A stretch of 64,000 nucleotides of DNA from Flavobacterium sp. JAS (lineage in GTDB: Bacteria > Bacteroidota > Bacteroidia > Flavobacteriales > Flavobacteriaceae), in the NCBI RefSeq assembly GCF_020991455.1, contig NZ_JAJMOX010000004.1, positions 372,001-436,000 of the forward strand, given 5' to 3'. This document shows positions 54,099 through 63,932 of the stretch, piece by piece. The notes under the pieces are model-generated. The model had not been told where the DNA came from. It saw nothing but the letters and a program-made list of their open reading frames with translations, and made no database searches. Numbering within the stretch: the first letter of the stretch is position 1; each line of letters begins with the position of its first letter. Both the position numbers and the translations under genes were made by a program.

Positions 54099-57000
54099 AT
54101 GAAATTAGCCGAAATATCCATAAAACGTCCGTCGTTAGTAATCGTATTGTTTACGATTCTAACACTTGGTGGACTGTTTAGCTACAGCCAGTTAGGTTAT
54201 GAGCTGATCCCGAAATTCGAACAAAACGTTATTACAATTTCTACTGTTTATCCAGGAGCTTCTCCAAGTGAGGTAGAAAATACCGTAACCAAGAAAATTG
54301 AAGATGCGATCGCATCCTTAGAGAACGTTAAGAAAATTGACTCAAAATCATACGAAAGTTTGTCTATCGTTTCGATTACATTAACATCAAATGCAAAAGT
54401 CGATTTCTCTTTGAATGATGCACAGCGTAAAATAAACGCCATAATTAGTGATTTACCAGACGATGTTAAAACACCGGCACTGACCAAGTTCTCGCTGAGT
54501 GATTTACCAATTATGACACTTGGTGCCAACGGAAAAATGGACGAAGCAGAGTTTTATGACTTAATTGACAAAAAAATTGCGCCTATTTTATCTCGTGTAC
54601 AAGGTGTGGCTCAGGTAAACATTATTGGTGGTTCAGAGCGTGAAATTCAGGTAAATCTTGATGCATTAAAAATGCAGGGTTATGGTTTGTCTGTTCCGCA
54701 GGTACAACAAAACATTTTGACTTCGAACTTAGATTTCCCAACAGGAAATATCCAGACTCGTAATCAAAAAATATTAATTCGTTTAGCGGGTAAATATAAA
54801 AGTGTTGAAGAATTAAGAAACTTAGTAGTTTCGTCTCAAAATGGAATTCAGGTTCGTTTAAGTGATATTGCCGATGTTCAGGATACTCAAAAAATTGCTG
54901 AAAAAATATCACGTGTAGATCAAAAAAGTGCGATTGTTTTACAAATCGTAAAACAATCAGATGCAAATGCGGTTGCGGTAAGTGAGCATTTATTAAAAAC
55001 AATTGCTACTCTTGAAAATGATTATAAAGGAAACCAATTAAAATTAGAAGTTGCAAAAGACAGTACTGTTTTTACGCTTGAAGCGGCAGATTCTGTAGTA
55101 CACGATTTATTAATTGCGGTAATTCTGGTAGCTTTTGTAATGTTGTTCTTCTTACACAGTATTAGAAACTCATTGATTGTAATGGTGTCTATTCCGGCAT
55201 CTTTGATTGCTACTTTTATCGGAATTTATTTTATGGGATATACCTTAAACTTAATGAGTTTATTAGGATTGTCTCTAGTTGTAGGTATTCTGGTGGATGA
55301 TGCGATTGTGGTATTAGAAAATATCTACAGGCACATGGAAATGGGTAAAAACAGAATCCGTGCCTCTTATGATGGAACTGCAGAAATTGGTGGAACCGTA
55401 ACTTCGATTACATTAGTAATCGTGGTAGTATTCTTGCCTATTGCGATGAGTTCCGGTCTGGTATCAAATATTATTACACAATTTTGTGTTACGGTAATTA
55501 TTTCAACGATGCTATCGCTTTTAGCTTCATTTACAATTATTCCATGGTTATCATCTCGTTATGGTAAATTAGAGCATATTGAAGGAAAGAATTTATTTGG
55601 AAGAATTATTCTTGGTTTCGAAAGTTATTTAACACGTTTTACAAACTGGGTTTCTCATTTATTAACCTGGTGTTTGGATCATTATGTTAAAACTATTTTA
55701 GTAGTTCTTGTATTGTTCTTCGGATCAACAATAGGTTTAATGGGTGGAGGTTTCATTGGAGGAGAGTTTTTTGCTTCTTCTGATAGTGGAGAGTTCCTAG
55801 TTCAAATCGAGATGCCAAAAGATGCTTCGTTAGAACAAACGAACTTCATGACTCAAAAAGCCGAAGCTTATTTAAAAGCACAAGAATACGTTCACAGTCA
55901 AATTACAACGGTAGGACAAACTTCTGAAGGTTTTGGAGCATCACAAGCAACAGCTTACAAAGCTGAGATTGACGTAAAAATGATCGAACAAAAAGATCGT
56001 ACTGATGATGCTAACGTTTACGCAGCAAAAATCAAACGTAAATTAGAAAAAGTATTAGTTGGTGCAAAAGTAAAAACCGTTCCTGTAGGTATCTTAGGAA
56101 CTGCTGAAGATGCTACGTTAGGATTAATCGTAACAGGTCCATCTACAGAAAGTGCTATGGCATTTGCTAAATTAGCTGAAGCTGAATTACGTACTATTCC
56201 CGGAACAACAGAGATTAAATTAACAGTTGAGGACGGAAACCCTGAGATCAACGTTAAAGTTGACCGTGATAAAATGGCTGCATTAGGATTAACACTTCAA
56301 ACTGTTGGTTTAACGATGCAAACTGCTTTTAGCGGAAACACAGATGGTAAATACAGAGCTGGAGAATACGAATATGATATCAACATTAGATACAATGCAT
56401 TCGACAGAAAAAGTATTACGGACGTTAGTAACTTAATATTCATTAACTCAGCAGGGCAACAAATTAAATTGTCTCAATTTGCTACCATTACAGAAGGTTC
56501 AGGACCTAGCCAGCTAGAGCGTAGAGATAAATCTGCCTCGGTAACTGTAAAAGGACAAAACGTTGGAGTACCATCAGGAACAATCGTTCAACAATGGCAG
56601 GTTAAATTAGATAAACTTAAAAAACCAGCTGGAGTAAACTATATCTGGGGTGGTGACCAAGAGAACCAATCTGAAGGATTTGGTACATTAGGAATTGCTT
56701 TATTGGCCGCTATTATTTTGGTTTACCTTGTAATGGTTGGACTTTATGATAGTTTCGTTCACCCGTTTGTCGTATTGTTTGCAATTCCACTTTCATTTAT
56801 TGGTGCAATGTTGGCATTAGCTTTGACTAATAACTCATTAAACATCTTTACGATCTTAGGTATCATCATGTTGATTGGTCTGGTGTGTAAGAATGCGATC
56901 ATGCTTGTTGATTACACCAACCAAAGAAGAGCAGCAGGAGAATCAATCAGAACGGCATTAATTCAGGCGAATCACGCTCGTTTGCGTCCGATCTTGATGA

Positions 57001-57275
57001 CAACAATTGCGATGGTATTTGGTATGTTCCCAATTGCATTAGCATCTGGAGCTGGAGCTGAATGGAAAAACGGATTGGCATGGGTAATTATCGGAGGATT
57101 AATTTCTTCTTTATTCCTAACCTTGATTGTGGTTCCTGTAATTTATAATATCATGGAGAAAATTATTCATAAATTCTCTAAAGGAGAGAAAATCGATTAC
57201 GAAGCTGAAATGTTTGCAGATTATACGCCAACAGAATTAAGCGAAGACGGTTTTAATCCTAAACATACCCATTAA
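54099..57275 (+). CDS. RND multidrug efflux pump, inner-membrane subunit (HAE1 type)
   Basis: 1058 residues, 12 helices and two large periplasmic loops. TM4 carries the proton-relay pair Asp400-Asp401 in VVGILVDDAIVVLEN; the N-terminus FSYSQLGYELIPKFEQ and the loop YPGASPSEVENTVTKKIEDA are standard HAE1. Proton-driven export of amphiphilic compounds through the TolC duct. Substrate unknown; the link to a YceI lipid-binding protein suggests lipophilic ligands. Confidence 0.93.
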   Translation: MKLAEISIKRPSLVIVLFTILTLGGLFSYSQLGYELIPKFEQNVITISTVYPGASPSEVENTVTKKIEDAIASLENVKKIDSKSYESLSIVSITLTSNAKVDFSLNDAQRKINAIISDLPDDVKTPALTKFSLSDLPIMTLGANGKMDEAEFYDLIDKKIAPILSRVQGVAQVNIIGGSEREIQVNLDALKMQGYGLSVPQVQQNILTSNLDFPTGNIQTRNQKILIRLAGKYKSVEELRNLVVSSQNGIQVRLSDIADVQDTQKIAEKISRVDQKSAIVLQIVKQSDANAVAVSEHLLKTIATLENDYKGNQLKLEVAKDSTVFTLEAADSVVHDLLIAVILVAFVMLFFLHSIRNSLIVMVSIPASLIATFIGIYFMGYTLNLMSLLGLSLVVGILVDDAIVVLENIYRHMEMGKNRIRASYDGTAEIGGTVTSITLVIVVVFLPIAMSSGLVSNIITQFCVTVIISTMLSLLASFTIIPWLSSRYGKLEHIEGKNLFGRIILGFESYLTRFTNWVSHLLTWCLDHYVKTILVVLVLFFGSTIGLMGGGFIGGEFFASSDSGEFLVQIEMPKDASLEQTNFMTQKAEAYLKAQEYVHSQITTVGQTSEGFGASQATAYKAEIDVKMIEQKDRTDDANVYAAKIKRKLEKVLVGAKVKTVPVGILGTAEDATLGLIVTGPSTESAMAFAKLAEAELRTIPGTTEIKLTVEDGNPEINVKVDRDKMAALGLTLQTVGLTMQTAFSGNTDGKYRAGEYEYDINIRYNAFDRKSITDVSNLIFINSAGQQIKLSQFATITEGSGPSQLERRDKSASVTVKGQNVGVPSGTIVQQWQVKLDKLKKPAGVNYIWGGDQENQSEGFGTLGIALLAAIILVYLVMVGLYDSFVHPFVVLFAIPLSFIGAMLALALTNNSLNIFTILGIIMLIGLVCKNAIMLVDYTNQRRAAGESIRTALIQANHARLRPILMTTIAMVFGMFPIALASGAGAEWKNGLAWVIIGGLISSLFLTLIVVPVIYNIMEKIIHKFSKGEKIDYEAEMFADYTPTELSEDGFNPKHTH

Positions 57276-57294
57276 TTGATTTAATTTTAGACTG

Positions 57295-57334
57295 AAAAAT
57301 CCCAAATTCCTTACAGAGTTTGGGATTTTTTTTT
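57295..57334 (+). terminator. Terminator of the efflux operon
   Basis: Stem AAAATCCCAAA / TTTGGGATTTT followed by a T-run, 20 bp after the pump stop codon. Confidence 0.88.
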
Positions 57335-57398
57335 GAGATCAGTTTTGGAATTTGGAATTTTCAATATTGTAATTTATATTTTCAATATTTGTAATTTC

Positions 57399-57836
57399 TT
57401 ATTTCAGGTACAAATAATGGTTATAATAATCTATAATTGCTTTGCCTTCAAGTAAAACATCAGCGCCAATGATACCATGAACAGGTTTTGTCTTAAAAGA
57501 TTCTAAAGCCTCATTGACATGCGAAAGATCAAAAATTACGATTCCAAAGTCCGTATTTTTCCAACTTCCGAGTTGAAGTTTATTATGTGCAGAAATCTGG
57601 GTTTTCATTCCGGTTCCGCCAGCGCCTGAAGCCTTAGTTTTTGATTTTTTCGCATTTAATTCAAAATGCTCGATACTTTCAAATCCAACACAGGAATTTG
57701 ATGCTCCAGTATCTAGAATAAACTTTCCAGAAACGCCATTGATTTTGGCTTTAACTAAAAGGTGTTGTGTCTTGGTAACTTTGAATTTTATTTTTTTGTA
57801 TTTCTCTTTTTTGAGAACTTCGTGAAGATTTTCCAT
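57399..57836 (-). CDS. Retropepsin-like aspartic protease (clan AA), cytosolic
   Basis: 145 residues, no signal peptide. Active-site ILDTGASNSCVG with Asp42-Thr43-Gly44; C-terminal GIIGADVLLEGKAIIDYY is the second conserved stretch. A single Asp motif implies a dimer, as in retropepsins. Its ATG lies 49 bp inside the CHAT gene, so it is probably translated by coupling to that gene. Substrate unknown. Confidence 0.82.
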   Translation of the reverse strand: MENLHEVLKKEKYKKIKFKVTKTQHLLVKAKINGVSGKFILDTGASNSCVGFESIEHFELNAKKSKTKASGAGGTGMKTQISAHNKLQLGSWKNTDFGIVIFDLSHVNEALESFKTKPVHGIIGADVLLEGKAIIDYYNHYLYLK

Positions 57837-60448
57837 TTTCGATAATGATTGAAAACCAAAAATAAACCAATTACAGTCAATAAACTAATGATGTAAAAGA
57901 TATAATTTGTTGATTTCTCTTCTGCCGAAATAGATCCATAATACACAAATGAACTCCAATAATAAGGAGACTTTTTAGCATTTGGAATAGATTTGTCGTT
58001 TAAAAAATCAAGTTTGGCATTGGCATTAGCTTCAAAATAAGGAACACCGTTTTTAATGTTTTTATAGAAATCATCCATAAATACAGATGTTGTATAATCG
58101 TTTACCTTCCATAACGAAAATAATAGATTCTGAGCTCCGGCAAACTGAAATCCTCTGGCAACACTCATCGCACCTTCTGCTTTGTACAATTTTCCAATTC
58201 CGGTTTCGCAGGCACTTAAAACCACTAAATCAGGATTAATATTCAAATTGTACAATTCCGAGTATAAAATTTCCTGATCGTAAAATTTGATGCTTGCCGG
58301 AGTTTCAATATCTCCCGAAGAAGCGTGAGTACTCAAATGTAAAATCGAATATTTGCTTGCATTATTTTTAAAGTTAGAAAAACTAGCTCCTGAATTTTCT
58401 AAATATTTTCCTTTGAAGTTATTTCGAATGGATTCCAATTCATTCTTAGAATACGCCAATTCAAAAGGTGTTTTTTCGAAAATTGGAAAAACTCCCAAAA
58501 CTGTTTTTTCAGATTTTGAATTAGGTTTAGAATTCAGATAAATATTCGCCGAAGTATTATAAGTAATTTTAAAGTCATTCAATAAATAATGCATTTTGGC
58601 AAAATTTGTCGTTGATGATTCTTGTGTAATTAAAGCTTCAAAAGGAAGAAAATTCAAAATACCATCTGGAACAATGATGAGGTTTTTATACACAGAATTA
58701 TTTGGCAATTTTAAAATATCAAAAACTTCTTTACCACATTTATTATAGCCAGGAATATCATTTGTAATGGCATCAGCCGAATCAAAAAAATCGACAAACT
58801 GTGCAATTTTTGGAATTGATACGTGAGACGTATTAAGGCGATTTAAACTAATTAAGTTGTTTTGCAAAGTAAAGTAATATTGATTCTCAAATCCCATAAA
58901 ATAAAAAACCATAATGGCTTTGTCATTTTTTAATTTTGAAAACAACACCTTTAAATCACATTTTTCGGGAATATAATCTTGATTTTGTGATTGAGTTTCC
59001 TTAAGTGCAAGCATTAATTTATTCTGCCATTTAATAAAAGCATTTATTTCTGAAATATCTGCCGAATTTCCTTTTTGCTGTTCTTTTAAAATCGCATTAT
59101 TTACATTTTGAAGTTCAAGAAAAAGCTGTTGTTCTTCTGAAGTAGCATTTTTAATATTCAAGCGATAACCTTTTAAAATTCCTGATTTTGTTTTTTCAGA
59201 TAATTGAAAAGCAGTTTCCAAATAAGTAATTTTTCTTTCTTTGTTGTATAAACTTTCATAAATCGAAATGCATTTTTCAGTACGATTACGCGCCCGTAAT
59301 TGTGCAATAATTTTTGAATTTTCGTAAACCAAAGAATTCATCAATAAGTCTTCAATGTAAAAAGAAAGTTCAAAAGCTGTGAGTGCATTTTTTGGTTTCT
59401 GAAGTCGCAGAATTTCTGCCTCTAAATCGAGCGCATCAACTAAAACCGTTTCCGCATACAATTGATTTTGGTTTGGAAGAATGTTTTTTGAATTATAATT
59501 CGGGATTAGAATTTTAAAAATGTCTTTTATTTGCTTTTCACTTTCATCATATTTTTGCTCATCAAAAAACAGTAAAGCTTTATCATAATAGAGTTTTGCC
59601 ATTTTACGAGGTTGAAAGTTCGTTTCTGAAAGCAACTTTTCTGCTTTTACTAAATAAGAATTAGCAAGATCAAATTTTTCTCTTTTGCGACTTAATGTTG
59701 CCAGATTACGATAACAATTTGACAAAGATTCGGATTGATCTTTTTCATTTTTCAAATATTGAACAGCCAATTCAAATGAAGTTTTGGCTTTTTCATAAAT
59801 CTCCGGTCGCATCAAATTTCCTATTGAACTCAACAAATAATTATTCCCAAGATTATTCAGTAAAATCCCTTTTTGGGCATTTGATAGTTTTTCTGTTTTT
59901 AAAGTGCTTTCTAATAATTTAATTGCCAAAGAAACCTTGCCGGAACTTTGATATACATTCGAAAGATTAAGAATCGCAGCAAACCTTTGTTTCTGCGCTT
60001 CAGGATAATTTTTAGAAGTATTTATAATAAAAAAGTATTGCTTTATCGTATTTTCGGCATTGTCATAATCACCCAAAACAGTATATAAATTGCCTAAAGG
60101 TTTTAGGCAAAATTCAATAATATCGTAATTTGAAAGTTTCTTTTTTTGATAAATTTGCAAGGCTTTTTCGTAACTCGCAATTGCTTTGTCGGTTTGCCCG
60201 AATTGATTTTCATAATAAGCTTTATTGCAGTTTAAAACCACAATTGCCAATAGTTCATCTTTGGTTTTTGGTTTCGGATTTTTCCAAAAATCAGTTTCTG
60301 TACTCGTTAAATTTTGCAACGCTTTCGCGGAAGGATTCGCCACAAAAACATCAACTGCATTGTATATTTGATCTTCTTGAGATGCCGATTTCTGTCCGAA
60401 TGAAATCAGAGTGAAGAAGAAGAAAATGTAGCAATATAGTTTTATCAT
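57788..60448 (-). CDS. Exported TPR-CHAT protein, caspase-like protease, membrane-anchored
   Basis: 886 residues from the ATG at 60446-60448 (MIKLYCYIFF); an upstream GTG lies in an inverted repeat. Signal peptide (1-20); TPR-like helical repeats (about 30-400); CHAT domain (about 560-840) with His708 in LHLSTHAS and Cys747 in LSACETG, so the caspase dyad is intact; transmembrane helix about 848-869; basic cytosolic tail KWKIFTKFSKKRNTKK. Topology puts the protease in the periplasm. Cleavage target unknown. Confidence 0.85.
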   Translation of the reverse strand: MIKLYCYIFFFFTLISFGQKSASQEDQIYNAVDVFVANPSAKALQNLTSTETDFWKNPKPKTKDELLAIVVLNCNKAYYENQFGQTDKAIASYEKALQIYQKKKLSNYDIIEFCLKPLGNLYTVLGDYDNAENTIKQYFFIINTSKNYPEAQKQRFAAILNLSNVYQSSGKVSLAIKLLESTLKTEKLSNAQKGILLNNLGNNYLLSSIGNLMRPEIYEKAKTSFELAVQYLKNEKDQSESLSNCYRNLATLSRKREKFDLANSYLVKAEKLLSETNFQPRKMAKLYYDKALLFFDEQKYDESEKQIKDIFKILIPNYNSKNILPNQNQLYAETVLVDALDLEAEILRLQKPKNALTAFELSFYIEDLLMNSLVYENSKIIAQLRARNRTEKCISIYESLYNKERKITYLETAFQLSEKTKSGILKGYRLNIKNATSEEQQLFLELQNVNNAILKEQQKGNSADISEINAFIKWQNKLMLALKETQSQNQDYIPEKCDLKVLFSKLKNDKAIMVFYFMGFENQYYFTLQNNLISLNRLNTSHVSIPKIAQFVDFFDSADAITNDIPGYNKCGKEVFDILKLPNNSVYKNLIIVPDGILNFLPFEALITQESSTTNFAKMHYLLNDFKITYNTSANIYLNSKPNSKSEKTVLGVFPIFEKTPFELAYSKNELESIRNNFKGKYLENSGASFSNFKNNASKYSILHLSTHASSGDIETPASIKFYDQEILYSELYNLNINPDLVVLSACETGIGKLYKAEGAMSVARGFQFAGAQNLLFSLWKVNDYTTSVFMDDFYKNIKNGVPYFEANANAKLDFLNDKSIPNAKKSPYYWSSFVYYGSISAEEKSTNYIFYIISLLTVIGLFLVFNHYRKWKIFTKFSKKRNTKK

Positions 60449-60462
60449 ATTAAAGTTTTTTC

Positions 60463-60559
60463 TGCCACGAATTGCACGAATTTGCACGAATTATTTTTTA
60501 ATTTAATTTGCGCATTGTTTTGCGTCCTGTATTTGTGAAAGTTTGTGCAATTCGTGGCA
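60463..60559. repeat. Inverted repeat with GCCACGAATTGCAC arms before the CHAT gene
   Basis: Left arm TGCCACGAATTGCAC (60463-60477) and right arm 60545-60559 are exact over 15 bp, with looser pairing inside. Same family as 49015-49085. It ends 15 bp upstream of the CHAT start, so it lies in the leader. Confidence 0.85.
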
Positions 60560-60594
60560 AACTTTTTTCTTTGTGAATCTCTACGGTTTAAGTC

Positions 60595-62547
60595 CTAAAA
60601 CTTCCAGATTCCATAAAACTGGAAATAGTTAAAATTCTGTTCGAAATTAATCACATAACGAGCGCCTAAACTTGGACCAATTCTGGCAAAACCAGCTGTT
60701 AAATCAAATAAAAGGCCTGTTTTTAAATTGCCAAATGAGTTTTTAACCGAGTTTGACTCTATTCTCGTGTCTAATAAAAACTGATCCGTTCCACCTTCAA
60801 AACTTTCAATTTTTCGGGTTTTGGTTTGTTCGGATGAAACATCAAAATTCGCCTGAATCCCCGCGCCAATTCCAATATAGGTATTAATGTTGTATCGCAG
60901 TAAAATAGGAATTTCCCAGTTTACATTTTTGTTTTCCGTTGTCGTTGTGGTACGCTGAAATTGTTTTACCCCATTTAGGTTCACCACAGTCTGATCGACT
61001 ACAGTTGCTCCACTTTCGTATTTATTTAAAGCATTTAACCATTCGGCTTGCCAATAAAAACGATATGATTTAAAAGGCGAAATCGTTGCACCTACAAAAT
61101 AACTTGTCGATTTTTCTAAATCAGGATAAAGATTATACCCCGCTTTGACACCAATTGAGATTCCGGGTAAAAATCGGGTAGTGGCATAATTGGTAATTAT
61201 AGGTTCGTTTTTATCAAAGATAATGGCAGTGCGGCTTCTGGTTTTTACTTTATGAAAGTCTTCATTAAATTTCATGGAGTATTTGACAAAACCTTTTGTG
61301 CTGTCTTTTTCGTGTACATTTTTTTGTTCGCTTCCGGGTAAATAAATGTTTTTGAACGTAAAGAAAATCTGTTTTTGTTTGATAATGGTATCGAGACAAC
61401 TTACGGTTGGTTCTTCGCCTTTTGGACAAATTGGACATTTAGGATACATATCTTCTACCTGAAATGTTTTTTTGTCAAACATATCCGGAATATCAGTTTC
61501 AAGCCTGATCATTCTTGCCGGACCTTCGCCATTGTTCTGAAAACGTGTTTTAAAATTCACTCGTTTAAAACGAACCAATCGATAATTGATAAAACTTCCG
61601 TTTGAGCCCATTTTGTTGGGATCGTGAGAAGTTACGATTTCCATTTCTAAGTTTTTTATTTTATGGTTTTTGTAACTTCTGTTCGGGACAAAAATACCAC
61701 GCATTGTAACTGTCGCGCTGGTATCTTTGATCATTTCCGGAGTAGTTTTAAAAGTATAAAATACATTTCGGGTTTCAGTAGGGTTTGCATCGTCAAATTC
61801 CAGAACAGACACATTATGATATAATTTATTAGCTTCTAATAACGATGCGTCAAGATCTTCTTCGGTAGTTGTATTTCTGTATTTTTTGGTCTTAAAATTG
61901 TTTTCGGCAGAAGCCAAATATGATTTTGTATTGTCTAAATCGTCTACAGAAGCAACGGTTTTTTCTTGTATTTCGCGCTCATTTGCATAAGTTCTAAAAT
62001 CGACTAATTCGAAGTTGTTGCTTTTAAATTGTTTCTCATTATAAAAAAGATAAAGCTTTCCGCTTGAAACATAGTTTTCCAGATTTTGATAACTTACTAC
62101 GACTACCATTTCCTGATCCGGAATGGGATCACAGTTTTTTAAGATCGCAAATCCGTTTTGATCTTCGATTGAGGCAATGTCTTTATAATTGGTATCGGTA
62201 ATGTCGTTTATGACAACTTTTTTTGGTCGTGTTGCAGGAGGTTTTCCGTTGTCGTAATTGTTGGTTACGGCAAGTCTGGTATTATAAGTCCCTTTGTTTT
62301 TATAGACATGTTTGGGTTCGGCTTCTTTGCTATAATGTCCGTCTCCAAGTTCCCATAAATAAGAATAACTTGGTTTTGGCGCGCCCGCAATCGGAATTAA
62401 TGACGGAGTTTCCGGTTTGTAAGTAACAACGTTTCCGTTTTGGATAAAACCAATATTGGCTCTTCGGGTTATGGTGTCTTTTACTTTGGTTTGTGAGAAA
62501 GAGAATATAGATAAAAGAAGAAAGAAGATAGATGATAGTGGTTTCAT
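60595..62547 (-). CDS. PKD-domain protein with C-terminal outer-membrane barrel-like region
   Basis: 650 residues from the ATG at 62545-62547; the frame continues upstream only through repeat copy C. Signal peptide MKPLSSIFFLLLSIFSFSQ. PKD domain about 45-115 (YLWELGDGHYSKEAEPKHVY); a long beta-rich middle with a CPICPKGEEPTVSC cysteine group; C-terminal 200 residues with alternating strands and terminal Phe (FYGIWKF), typical of an outer-membrane barrel. Upstream of the CHAT gene on the same strand. Function unknown; surface sensing is a guess. Confidence 0.75.
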   Translation of the reverse strand: MKPLSSIFFLLLSIFSFSQTKVKDTITRRANIGFIQNGNVVTYKPETPSLIPIAGAPKPSYSYLWELGDGHYSKEAEPKHVYKNKGTYNTRLAVTNNYDNGKPPATRPKKVVINDITDTNYKDIASIEDQNGFAILKNCDPIPDQEMVVVVSYQNLENYVSSGKLYLFYNEKQFKSNNFELVDFRTYANEREIQEKTVASVDDLDNTKSYLASAENNFKTKKYRNTTTEEDLDASLLEANKLYHNVSVLEFDDANPTETRNVFYTFKTTPEMIKDTSATVTMRGIFVPNRSYKNHKIKNLEMEIVTSHDPNKMGSNGSFINYRLVRFKRVNFKTRFQNNGEGPARMIRLETDIPDMFDKKTFQVEDMYPKCPICPKGEEPTVSCLDTIIKQKQIFFTFKNIYLPGSEQKNVHEKDSTKGFVKYSMKFNEDFHKVKTRSRTAIIFDKNEPIITNYATTRFLPGISIGVKAGYNLYPDLEKSTSYFVGATISPFKSYRFYWQAEWLNALNKYESGATVVDQTVVNLNGVKQFQRTTTTTENKNVNWEIPILLRYNINTYIGIGAGIQANFDVSSEQTKTRKIESFEGGTDQFLLDTRIESNSVKNSFGNLKTGLLFDLTAGFARIGPSLGARYVINFEQNFNYFQFYGIWKF

Positions 62548-62562
62548 AACTAGAGGTTTTTT

Positions 62563-62649
62563 AGCCCTGATAGTAGTGGAAATCCTTTTGTGCCGGTCCC
62601 GATAGCCATCGGGAGGCATAAAAGATTGCAACGAATAGCAGGATTAGCT
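62563..62649 (-). repeat. Modular hairpin repeat, copy C
   Basis: Reverse-strand copy, close to copy A along its whole length but with centre TCCCGATGGCTATCGGGA in place of TCCCGAAGCTTCGGGA. It lies between the lipoprotein and PKD genes. Confidence 0.88.
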
Positions 62650-62694
62650 TCTGAAAATCATCAGAATAAATTTGAAAACTTGATTAAATGTAAA

Positions 62695-62723
62695 AAAAAG
62701 TGATGAGCAAATCACCACTTTTT
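62695..62723 (-). terminator. Hairpin after the lipoprotein gene
   Basis: AAAAAGTGAT / ATCACCACTTTTT, imperfect stem with GAGCAA loop, 20 bp past the stop codon; may limit read-through into the PKD gene. Confidence 0.6.
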
Positions 62724-62742
62724 CTTAAAAGTATTTTGTAAG

Positions 62743-63729
62743 TTACTGAATAGCATTGATTGCCGCTACCAGTTGAGCTTCGGTGCCGACTGTTGTTTCG
62801 GCAAGAGTAAAGGTGTAAACATCGTTGGCAGCAACGGTTACAGCTTTGATCGCATAGCGCCATTGTCCATTATCTTCGGTCACAAAAATCACATGACAAG
62901 CTAAACCAATCGGGATTTGACCGTAATGTTCGCTAAATAATCCGGCAGGCGTATAAGTGTCTAATTTAGCAAGTGCATTTGTTCCTTCGCCATCATAAGA
63001 CAGATAAACGGCGCTGTTTTCGTTATCATAACCATCAGGAGCATCAACAAGAAGTGTTGTTTTTGGTCTTGGATCACTGTAAAAACGGTCAACATTTGTC
63101 CATCCAAAGTTTCCAAAAGTTACATAGTAGTTGTTTCCTTCACCTTGTACACCACCTTTTCCGCCAGTTCCGTCAGCATTTGGTTTAGGTTGTTCCCAGG
63201 CAAGTTCGCCTTTGTCATTAATTACCCCATTCCATAAAGTCATCGTATTGTCTACACCATCGGTTAAACTTGCCGGAACGATCATATTCATATAACAAGA
63301 CGTTTTAAGTTCAACTCCGCCTTGTGTAGCTTTGATGAAAAATTCTCCACCAGAAATCAGCAAGTTTTTCTTGCCGTCAGCTGTAACTCCCATTGTTGGT
63401 TTGTTGGTAACCAACATCGTTCCTTTGTCAAAAAGTTCGATGTATTCGATATCAACAGCTCCGGTTACAGCAACTCCATTTTTAGTCAAACAATCTCCAT
63501 TGATGTTTAGTTTTACTCCTTTTGCAGATGTTATCGTTACAACACCAGTTCCTGCTGTAATGGTAAATTTTTGAGTGATTTTCGTCACTCCTTTTGAGCT
63601 GATGCTTTTAAATGCTGCTGCGGTTGGAGGCAAAACAAGATTGTTGTCACCTTCGTCGCTTGTACTGCAACTTGCAAAAGTGATCACTAATAAAAATAAA
63701 AGTCCGATTTTCTTAAAGTGTGTGTTCAT
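62743..63729 (-). CDS. Lipoprotein of unknown function, 328 aa
   Basis: Signal FLLVITFASC with Cys21 as the lipidated residue, then STSDEGDNN, an acidic spacer like the surface-export signal of Bacteroidota lipoproteins. The remainder is beta-rich and Gly/Thr-rich (VKLNINGDCLTKNGVAVTGA) without a named domain. First gene of the cluster leading to the PKD, CHAT and protease genes; two 71-bp-spaced direct repeats lie upstream. Confidence 0.75.
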   Translation of the reverse strand: MNTHFKKIGLLFLLVITFASCSTSDEGDNNLVLPPTAAAFKSISSKGVTKITQKFTITAGTGVVTITSAKGVKLNINGDCLTKNGVAVTGAVDIEYIELFDKGTMLVTNKPTMGVTADGKKNLLISGGEFFIKATQGGVELKTSCYMNMIVPASLTDGVDNTMTLWNGVINDKGELAWEQPKPNADGTGGKGGVQGEGNNYYVTFGNFGWTNVDRFYSDPRPKTTLLVDAPDGYDNENSAVYLSYDGEGTNALAKLDTYTPAGLFSEHYGQIPIGLACHVIFVTEDNGQWRYAIKAVTVAANDVYTFTLAETTVGTEAQLVAAINAIQ

Positions 63730-63810
63730 GATTTCTAGTTTTTATAAATCTGTCCTGATTATTATCAAGTGGTTTTTCAGATTTGGTTGTTAATTATAGT
63801 TTTATGTTGT

Positions 63811-63911
63811 TATATCAATTAGGGTTTGATATTGTTACCCTTGTTTTTGAAATTATTTTTTTTGAACGTATTTTATAATGCTATATCAACTGGTTTCTAA
63901 AATTGTTACCC
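63811..63911. promoter_or_regulatory. Two direct repeats TATATCAA-N12-ATTGTTACCC
   Basis: Identical outer words at 63811-63840 and 63882-63911 with variable 12-bp interiors, spaced 71 bp. They lie 82-182 bp upstream of the lipoprotein start. Likely binding sites for a regulator that recognises direct repeats. Confidence 0.6.
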
Positions 63912-63932
63912 CTGATTTTTATTTTTTTTAAT

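Noticed and set aside
60449..60487. GTG start extending the CHAT protein
   Set aside because: The extension lies in an inverted repeat and would bury the signal peptide.
62548..62631. Longer start of the PKD protein
   Set aside because: The extra codons come from modular repeat copy C, and the signal peptide begins at 62547.
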